Assembly: GCA_964030475.1 (NCBI GenBank)
Contig: CAXIPT010000007.1
Location: forward strand, 4,936,715-5,000,714
Source: Tethya wilhelma
Lineage: Eukaryota > Porifera > Demospongiae > Tethyida > Tethyidae
Direction: 5' to 3'
Length of the DNA stretch: 64,000 nucleotides
This document shows, in pieces, positions 45,080-64,000 of this stretch. A program made the translations under genes and the position numbers. Numbering within the stretch: the first letter of the stretch is position 1; every line of letters starts with the position of its first letter. A model generated the notes under the pieces. That model was not told where the DNA came from. It saw only the letters and a program-made list of their open reading frames with translations, and made no database searches.

Positions 45080-46581
45080 TTTAGCGTGAAACACTAAAAA
45101 GAGGGAGTGGCCTGGGTACGAGGCTAGTGTGTTTGCTTGTTCACGTTTGTACAGTTACTACTAACGACCATTTCCAATATCCAATCAAAATTGCATATAA
45201 TTTACAAGGAGTGGGGCTCGCTTCGCTCGCCCACTCCTTGTTTTGTGTATGTTTATAGGATCAGTTACTCAGTATAACCGTACTTTATCATCTATGGTAA
45301 AAGTCAAACAATAGTAAGATAAAATTGATGAGCAAAGCTATTGTGTATAAATATTCTTCTATGGTCAGTTGGCTTAGAACAACCTTTGCAGTTGAAGCAG
45401 CTCACAACAATCACATCAATACTGGCATAAGCAATTGGAAACTCAAAGGGAAGCAATGCTGCATGTTTACATGCACTGCTTAGTGCTACTTTGCTTTGGC
45501 CAGCTCAACAATTTACCTCACTACGTGACGTCACAAACGACCCTTTTCCGACTTCCGCCATTTTTGCAATCAGCTGGCAAAGAAACTCGTTATCTGGCTA
45601 GCTGTGTTTCGTGTACAGCGACAGAGAAGCAGACTCCTAGAAGCGAAAGTTCTCCCCTCGCTACGCTTCTTTTGTGAAAGATTGGCTTCTCTATCACGCT
45701 TCTTCGTCGGATACATACGCCACTGGTAAGCCTTGTCAACGATCTCAAAAAAAGTTAGCCTTACTTGTAGCACCTATGATTCTATCCTAGGCTAGTACTA
45801 TCTAAGCTAGTTCTCTAGGCACACTTTTTGTAGCTTGCCTTTTTCACAGTCCAAAGAAAAAGTAGCGTTTTAGCTCGAGGTCGCATCACTTCCGGTGACC
45901 CTCCGTTACACACACACACACACACACACGGACAAAACTTTGCTTATAATATGATAGCATAATTCTATTGCATGATCTTAACACTTAAGTTGCATCAATG
46001 AAATAAGTATAATAATAATATTATTATTATTATTATACTTACTTACTCAAATCATCCTTTGATATATAATTTATATATAGTTCAACTTTGGGGTGGGGGT
46101 AATTGAGTGTTTGAAAAGCATAGATAAATTATTAAAGAAGGCAATAAGGGTTATCATGACATGTAAACAGAGTAATAATCATTGATAATAATAAAGGAAA
46201 TTCGTGTGTGCAGTGAATGAAGACAAGGATTAACTTCTTTGAAGCAGATGTTGGCAATTATAGTCATCACAACAACTAGTAACAGTACCAGTACTATGCA
46301 TGTGGTCTCACTGATCTGGTAGCAGATGTTACTCTAGTAAGTCAACAACAGTATACACTACCCTGTGGTTGTAACTATATCAATATGGCTGAGCCACATG
46401 TATGATTGGTCACGTACTCACAAACTACATAGCTCAATTATTAGCTGATGTTTTGATGCATTCTCCTCCATAAGTACAGTACGAATCCAGACAGTGCTGA
46501 AAGGTTTTTATTCAGCATATGATCTATAAAACTTCCAAAAACCACTCAGCAAGTTTCTTAGCAGAGTTCAGCAGCAACATC
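45080..46581. other. Intergenic region before the mosaic gene
   Basis: Contains a short perfect hairpin (45204-45241, ACAAGGAGTGGG paired with CCCACTCCTTGT around CTCGCTTCGCTCG), a (CA)n tract at 45908-45929 and AT-rich sequence. No supported exons. Confidence 0.5.
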
Positions 46582-57565
<10,984 letters not shown>

Positions 57566-57566
57566 N

Positions 57567-60500
57567 AAAAAAGAGCAAGGGGTTGCAAGACATCTGAATA
57601 CGATAAAACAAACTGTGCTGCATCGCCGTATACGATCAGTAACACAAGAAAGAAGCTCTCCAGGATATCGACTAAGAGATTTTGGTAGATTCGTCCACCC
57701 ACCACGAGTTTCCAGAGAAGAAGAGCAGTAGCTATCATGGTTATGCTGAAGAGGTTGCCTTGAGGAACTCCACGGTCAGTTGCAATGGTGGAAAAGATAC
57801 AAGAAAGTATTCTGGCAAGAAGAAGGAGTCCTGTCCAGTAGCGATGTTTAGGGATGTATGGAGCAGAGTAAGGTTCGAGAAAATGGTTGAGTTTTTGTCC
57901 ACAGAGCCATTTCAGTCCAGGGCACTTGGACAGTTTAGCAAACCATTGTCCAGATAGCAGGATGAGTGTGTATGCTACACCAAGTAGTAGCACAACTAGA
58001 GCTGCTAGGAATAAAACAATATGTCCAGGATCGAAGTACTTGTTTCCATCGTAGTACCATCTGCGTTGTGAATACTCCCCTCCATCTGGGCAAATTAAAT
58101 ATACTTTGGCTGGAATAAATGCATCAACAATGATGCGAAGAAACTTCAAATAAGAAAATAGTATCAGAGTGGCAAGAGTAGCGACAGCATTTCTTCCTGA
58201 AACAAAGTTTGCAAATCTCTGTGAGCGTTCACAGAGAAAAATGACCAGCACAACCAGCAACAGCACATACAGAGGGAATACAAATTGCCAGCCTACTTTT
58301 GTCAGTCCATCCATTCCTTGATGAAAGCATGTCTCTATTCCCAAGTCCAAGTTGAGCCAGGCAATGAAAATGGTAAGAGGATTGACTGCAATTCCTGAAT
58401 TTGGTAGAGAAATAATAGTCCTGGTTGTGATGATAATGTTTGCATAAAAGATAAGACCATTCATTGTTCCCACGGCAACTGTCAAGTTGAAGAACATGAT
58501 GAAGGCCACTAGAACAACACCGGCCAGAGCAAAGGCCAAGACTAGTGCAACGTAGCTGTTTGTACATGTTGAGTTTGGCAGACACTTTGATGAGCCAAGA
58601 GCAAGACTGAAACCGTCTCGACAGCTCCCACAAAGAGCTCCTGTTCTATTGCCATTGCATTGAATATCAGAGTCTGTGATTTGTGAGGTGTTTAGGTTAA
58701 ACTCGATGTGCACAGACTCAGGGCGAAAGCAATAGTCAAATGGACAATATCTGAAAAAAGCTAGGCACTCGTTATGATATGGTGCACTGTCATTTAGCGT
58801 ACCAATCCAAAAGTTACTGTCCCTCTGAAGAAAATTGTCCTTATCATTTTCAAATTGTGCAATGACGCACTGATTTTCGCCACCAAGGTTTTCTATCAAC
58901 TCCTTTCCACATTCACATCTGCACACTAATGAATCATTCTCAGCTTCCTTGAATCCAACTGGACAAACACAGCTAACAAACTCTATCTCAATCATGGTTG
59001 CGGAAATACCGATGCTTCCACATGAGCCATTTGCAAACAGTGTAAGATTCTCAGTCTCTGCAGCAGATTGGATTTTGAATTGCAGATCAGAGCAGTTTCC
59101 ATAGGTTGTCTGTACGCTATGACTGGAGAGACGATTCTTTGCACTTTTAGAAGAAAAAAAGCTTAAGATTTCAGTTTCAACTGTGTGGTTGAACTGGTCG
59201 ACAGCAACAATTGGAAGAATGGCTGGAACTCCCTTTGTAACTACCCACGGATCCGTTGGAACATAGTTACAGTTGGGTGTCCCATTCTCACAGAAACACA
59301 ACCGAACTGGGCCTGAGGATATGTCTTCACCCTGAATGTTAGTGGTCTCTAGGATGTACTTTGTTCCACTTACTTCTTTATTGAGGTGCAGAATAGAGAA
59401 TTCAGAAAATATGCTAGGCTGACATCTGTCTAGAAGTCCACCATAAAGAGAGTTGCCTGTATGGTTTGCCAAGTTTTTGCTAAAATGGATATGCTTAATC
59501 AGAGGGTTTGGGACAGAAGAGAATGCATAAATGGCTAGGGTTTGAAAGAAGCATTCACTGGAAGTGATGAGGTTGCTAAGAGATCTAGCTAAAGCTGTGG
59601 ATCGACTTGAGGCAGCACATGTTCCAGAGTTAGTATCATCAGTCACATACAATGCTCCTCCATAATCAGCACGGTTTTGAGAGAATGAAACGTTGATAAT
59701 GTCACGAGCATTAGTTTTGGAAATACTCAGTTTAGATCCGAGTTCAAGAAGGATTGCACCGCCTAGTTTTGCTTCATTTTCAGCGAATACAACTGTAGAA
59801 TTTCGAAAAATATTAACAATAGAACTAACAAGGTGCATTGCTCCTCCACTCTCCTCAGCGAAATTTCCATCAAACAGACACTGAGCTTGTCGAAATTCTA
59901 AATTGCTCTCATAAACATAAATGGCACCACCCTCCTCTGATGCATAGTTGTCTTGAAAAATTATCTCCCCTCTCCAAATGTGTAGCCTAGACTCCCAGGA
60001 CAGTATAGCTCCACCGTATTCAGCTACATTGGAAGAAAAGTTCACTTTTCCAAAAACAAAGACATTACTAATAAAGCTAGTCACTACTCCACTGCTAAGA
60101 TCAATGGTCTCAATTCCTAGGTCAACTCTGCATTCGTTCGGCATATTGTTGTTTACAAAAAGCGTCTGGCCTCGGATTGTCATGTTACTTAGAATTATTG
60201 CAAATGAACCACAATTGTCAGAAATCGTGTTTTCTCCAAAAAACTCAATCTCACTTTCTAACGCATATCCGTATCCATACGTGTTACCTGACATTTTTGA
60301 ATTTATGAACTGGAGGCTAGTACGGTTGAAATATATCGCTCCAAGTATTCCAGTGTTTTTGTTCAATGAACTTCCATTGATTATAATGTTAGAAAATGGT
60401 CTGCTGTATAAAGCACTACCACGAAGAGTGGCAGTGTTGTGATTTATTGTACTGTTGGAAATTATAAGATTGCTTTGTTCTGTATAGAGAGCACCTCCAT

Positions 60501-61689
60501 AGCCAGCAGTGTTGTTGAGTAGTGTACAATTATCAACTGTTACACTATTGTCTGTGGTGAGAGTTATACCAGCACCTCTACTAAAGTAATTTGTGTATAA
60601 AGGTACTATCACATCTGCGAATGAGTATATGTACAATGCTCCACCATATGATGCAGTATTCCTCTCGAAATCAGCACTCTCAATGTGGCAAACGGTCAAC
60701 AGACCTACATACAGAGCCCCACCACTACCATTATGCACTGCAGCATTGTCCATATACCTACCATCAGTAATCGTAATACTACTCCCGACTGCAAATAAGG
60801 CACCACCAGAGAATGCTAAGTTCCCTATTAGAGCAGAACCATTTGAGATGGTAAGGCTACTATTCTCAATGTATAAGGCACCTCCCAACAATGCTGTATT
60901 ATATTCCAGCATAGTGTTAGCGATCAGCATTGTGCTATTGTGTAAACTTATAGCACCACCTGTTAGGTGACTGCTCTGATTTAGCGACATTAGGATGAGA
61001 TTGTAAACAGATGGCTCATATTCTGTTCTGGGTTGTGTTATACCAATGCTGCTCAGTGTACTGTTTACTAGTTCGGCACTGATATCAGCTTGATTTTGAC
61101 TAAATGTGCAACCAGAAATGATCAGTTCGCTATCATCGACAACTCTCAGCGCTCCGCTTGAGTACATACTAAACTGACTGTTCATAATGTGTGCATTCGT
61201 TTCACTCACAATCAAACCAGCTTCTTCAAATCCTTTGGCAAAAAAGTCACAATCCTGAACGATAAACTCTTCTACACTAGATACGCTTATTTCACCACAT
61301 CCTCTGAATATCATACCCACAATATGTACACTCGAAATGTCCTCGAACACAAATGCTGGTGATGTCGTGTTACAAGTGATGCTCATGGTGTCTTCTGGAG
61401 GACCAAGCAGTTCGACCATTGAAACACTCGAAAAGAAAAGAGTGGAACTGAGATTGTGAATGCCTGGATCCATCGTCAGAGTGATAGTGGTTACGTTAGA
61501 GGTAGTAAAACTGCTTAAGTTGAGTGCAAATTGAGAGAGTGTGGCACATCTCACATCATCACTTTCTGTTGCTGTGTCCTGGCAAGACGTGGAGTCTGTT
61601 ACTATGTGAAGTGTTTCGGCAGCTACACTCGTCACAAAACTGATAAAGAATATAGCCAGTAAAGCTGTATAGTTGGATGCAGCCATCAT
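57567..61689 (-). CDS. Pmp-like beta-helix protein with Cys-rich stalk and multi-TM C-terminus (3' end cut)
   Basis: One uninterrupted exon of about 1,374 readable residues. The N-terminus (MAASNYTALLAIFFISF) is a signal peptide. Residues about 25-760 form a Pmp-type beta-helix with many GGA(L/I)(Y/F/L/S) and FxxN coils: GGALYIE, GGALFAVG, GGALYVGL, GGAILSW, GGAIYVY, GGAMHLV, GGALYVTD. Then comes an all-beta region and a Cys-rich segment (CVCPVGFKEA, CRCECGKELI, GALCGSCRDGFSLALGSSKC). From about residue 1090 there are six or so hydrophobic helices (VALVLAFALAGVVLVAFIMF, VLLLVVLVIFLC, ATLATLILFSYLKFL, IVLFLAALVVLLLGVAYTLI). Homology ends at the N at 57566, before the last helices and tail seen in the next gene. 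The large ectodomain and polytopic anchor suggest a surface receptor or adhesion protein (inference). Confidence 0.82.
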
Positions 61690-62513
61690 TGAATACTATG
61701 AATCCAATTCATTCAATAACTGTATATAATTATCAAGAAGTATGGTGCCATATAACTTACGGTCACTGACACTCAATCATACACATCACTGTCATTTGAC
61801 TGACTAGATAACTTACTCAGATATGATTTCTGCACACCTGCAAGCAGTGCCAATTAATTAAGATCTCTTAACTTCTTTTTTTTTTATCGCAATAACTTCA
61901 AACTAAGACACTAAATAAACAAGTGGGAGCCAATATCTACAGACTATAATACTAATAGTAACTTAGCTGAAAACTTAAATCATATGATCTGATCATCATA
62001 CTATAAGTCTGTTGGGTAGTTGCCCCCGTGAATGCAAGCACTTAAGGGCATGCATGAGCTTAAAATGTATGTAGTATGTATATTATACTACATTTAGCAA
62101 ATATGGCCAATGGATGACAATTGTAGTACAAAAGGTTTACAGTACATGTAGTGGTGAATGTGTAAACAAGATTATAACATTGTAATAAATTTCACATTTC
62201 ACACACACACACACACACACACACGGCTATTTTTGTAGAGATAGACAGTTTTGTAGCCTACAATCTCACCTTTGCCCACTACTCTCGTAGCAGTGAGAGT
62301 GTCAATATTTGGGAGGCTGGCAGCGACAGCAGCTTCAGTTCCAAAAGACTATAATTATGTATAATAATAATTATTATACACGTTATAATGGACTGTGTCC
62401 TGCATAATTTCATAATATCATACCACACTGTAAAACAGTCAAACTGAGCTAAAAATAGTAACATGGGTGTATAATAAGTTTCAACAATAGTAATTATTTA
62501 TAGTTATTAATTC
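61690..62513. other. Spacer between two Pmp-like genes
   Basis: AT-rich, with a (CA)n tract at 62201-62224. It includes the 5' flank of the upstream gene and the 3' flank of the next. I see no exons. Confidence 0.55.
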
Positions 62514-64000
62514 TCAATTAGCTATGAGTTCGTATGATGTGGAAAACTCATCACATCCTTCCTGCACCAGTTCAGCAGGCGTACCGTTCTCTTCTACTGT
62601 AAGTTTAACTCCTTCCCCATCCATTTCAACTTCAGCAGATTTGGTCTGGGAAGTTGGGCCGTCACATATTTTATCTTCTACCGCTTTTGTATAGCTGCAA
62701 CCTTGTTCAGTGGAACATTCAAGATCAGCCGATGCACTGTTATCATTTTCACAGGATTCATCTTCATCATTGTTGCTTTCTTCCGAAAGAACTGGTACAA
62801 GTTCAAATTCTTCCTGGCTGCTACAGTGCTCTTTTTTGTGATTTGAGTTCCTCAATGTGGCCATTCTCTTGGAGTAGTGCCCCAATTCCTCCGACAATGG
62901 AGTCTCAGGGACAATCTCAACTGTACTGTAGGTAACTGATTGTTGTTTTTTCTTGGGCTGTGATCCTTTCTTCAGCTGTAATCTTTTCTTAAGGTTTGGT
63001 TCCAAACTATAGCTAGCTTGTAGAGAATAAAATGAATGTTGTCCTCTTGAGAAAGGTGAATCATCTTCTTCAAATTCTGCGGTCTCTGGCTTCACACTTC
63101 TGAATCTCTTCCAACAGCTAGTCTCTTTGAGCCAGTGTTTACCATCATTGAGTTTCTCGGTGATCCACATGTTGAATCTTTCCCCAGCAGATGTAGGGAG
63201 CAGTACGTAGATGTATCCGTGATACAGTAAAATGAGTATGAATACCAAAAAAGCAAATGCAGCTAATACATTGAAAAGAAAAATTGGTTCCAAGACGTCC
63301 GTATATGATAAAATGAACTGTGCTGCACTACTATAGATGATCAATAACACAAAAAAAAGACTCTCCAAGACATCCACTAGGAGATGTTGGTAGATCCGTC
63401 CACCTACTACGAGTTTCCAGAGAAGCAGAGCAGTAGCTATCATGGTTATACTAAAGAAGTTGCCTTGAGGAACTCCACGATCAGTTGCTATGGTGGAAAT
63501 GATACAAGAGAGTATTCTAGCGAGAAGAAGAAGTCCTGTCCAGTAGCGATATTTAGGGATGTATGGAGCAGAATAAGGTTCAAGAAAATGGTTAAGTTTT
63601 TGTCCACAGAGCCACTTTAGTCCAGGGCATTCTGACAGCTTACCAAACCATTGTCCAGTTAGCAGGATGAGTGTATACGCTACACCAATTATTAGAATAA
63701 CAAGAGCTGCTAGGAACATAACAATGTGTCTAGGATTAAAGTACTTGTTTCCGTCATAGTACCATCTGCGTTCTGTATACTGTACTAAGCGATCTTCATC
63801 TTGGCAAATAAAATGTATTATTGCTGGAGTAAATGCATCAATGATGATACGAAGAAACTTCAAGTAAGAGAAAAGTATCAGAGTGGCAAGAGTGGCAACT
63901 GCATTTCTTCCTGAAAGAAAGTTTGCGAATCTCTGTGAGCATTCACAGAGAAAAATGACCAGCACAACCAGCAATAGCACATACAGAGGGAATACGAATT
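62514..64000 (-). CDS. Pmp-like multi-TM protein, C-terminal part (runs off right edge)
   Basis: A tandem paralogue of the gene at 57567-61689; only its last 495 or so residues are in the window (stop TGA at 62514). Hydrophobic helices: LLLVVLVIFLCECSQRF, ATLATLILFSYLKFLRIII, IVMFLAALVILIIGVAYTL, YWTGLLLLARILSCIIST, FFSITMIATALLLWKLV, LFFVLLIIYSSAAQFIL, VLAAFAFLVFILILLYHGYI, i.e. about seven. The final about 190 residues are a soluble, acidic tail with basic patches (LEPNLKKRLQLKKGSQPKKK, then EESNNDEDESCENDNS), presumably cytoplasmic. The shared stretch WFGKLSECPGLKWLCGQKLN and YSAPYIPKYRYWTGLL is nearly identical in both genes, showing recent duplication or conversion. Confidence 0.82.
   Translation of the reverse strand, partial: FVFPLYVLLLVVLVIFLCECSQRFANFLSGRNAVATLATLILFSYLKFLRIIIDAFTPAIIHFICQDEDRLVQYTERRWYYDGNKYFNPRHIVMFLAALVILIIGVAYTLILLTGQWFGKLSECPGLKWLCGQKLNHFLEPYSAPYIPKYRYWTGLLLLARILSCIISTIATDRGVPQGNFFSITMIATALLLWKLVVGGRIYQHLLVDVLESLFFVLLIIYSSAAQFILSYTDVLEPIFLFNVLAAFAFLVFILILLYHGYIYVLLPTSAGERFNMWITEKLNDGKHWLKETSCWKRFRSVKPETAEFEEDDSPFSRGQHSFYSLQASYSLEPNLKKRLQLKKGSQPKKKQQSVTYSTVEIVPETPLSEELGHYSKRMATLRNSNHKKEHCSSQEEFELVPVLSEESNNDEDESCENDNSASADLECSTEQGCSYTKAVEDKICDGPTSQTKSAEVEMDGEGVKLTVEENGTPAELVQEGCDEFSTSYELIAN

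Noticed and set aside
59978..60442. Plus-strand frames opposite the Pmp-like gene
   Set aside because: Antisense shadows of the repetitive beta-helix coding sequence.

Overview
The window is animal nuclear DNA. Genes have many short exons split by GT-AG introns (often 50-150 bp), are packed closely on both strands, and are interspersed with (CA)n/(CT)n microsatellites and small inverted-repeat elements. The gene content fits a sponge, most likely a demosponge such as Amphimedon: a tandem DHRS11-like cluster, beta-helix/multi-membrane 'Pmp-like' proteins, a mosaic IgGFc-binding/Calx-beta/FN3/EGF/SRCR protein and a ZU5-like fragment. The species call is inference. The assembly is a scaffold: one 784-base N gap (25516-26299) plus eleven single-N joins, several of which cut genes in mid-exon.

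Layout. 0.2-12.3 kb: seven tandem minus-strand short-chain dehydrogenase/reductase genes of the DHRS11 type (A to G; A runs off the left edge, D is a pseudogene broken at an inverted-repeat element). 12.5-15.4 kb: a head-to-head pair, a C22orf39/PANTS-like small protein (minus) and a CENP-Q-like kinetochore protein (plus). 15.8-18.9 kb: mitochondrial phosphatidylserine decarboxylase (minus). 19.8-20.9 kb: class I fructose-bisphosphate aldolase (minus), head to head with a HAUS8-like augmin subunit (plus, 21.5-26.7 kb, interrupted by the gap). 27.0-29.9 kb: two tandem secreted coiled-coil/Cys-rich proteins (minus). 30.8-31.2 kb: two HSP110/HSPA4 exons. 32.3-33.5 kb: N-terminal part of a Pmp-like protein. 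33.5-34.9 kb: C-terminal exons of an AKR7-type aldo-keto reductase. 35.1-39.1 kb: the GPI-transamidase subunit PIG-T (minus). 39.4-45.0 kb: gene fragments, an unknown basic protein and an F-box gene cut at a poly-C/N join. 46.6-57.6 kb: a large secreted mosaic protein with about 33 exons. 57.6-64.0 kb: two Pmp-like beta-helix/multi-TM proteins (minus), the second running off the right edge.

There is no operon-like logic. Housekeeping genes (lipid synthesis, glycolysis, kinetochore, augmin, GPI anchoring) are interleaved with expanding sponge-type families whose mosaic extracellular proteins suggest recognition, adhesion or innate immunity (inference). The most unusual material is the SDR array with its element-broken member, the mosaic protein with a three-copy Cys module and uniformly phase-1 introns, the Pmp-like/multi-TM family, and a set of short inverted-repeat transposons, including a nested pair with visible target-site duplications.
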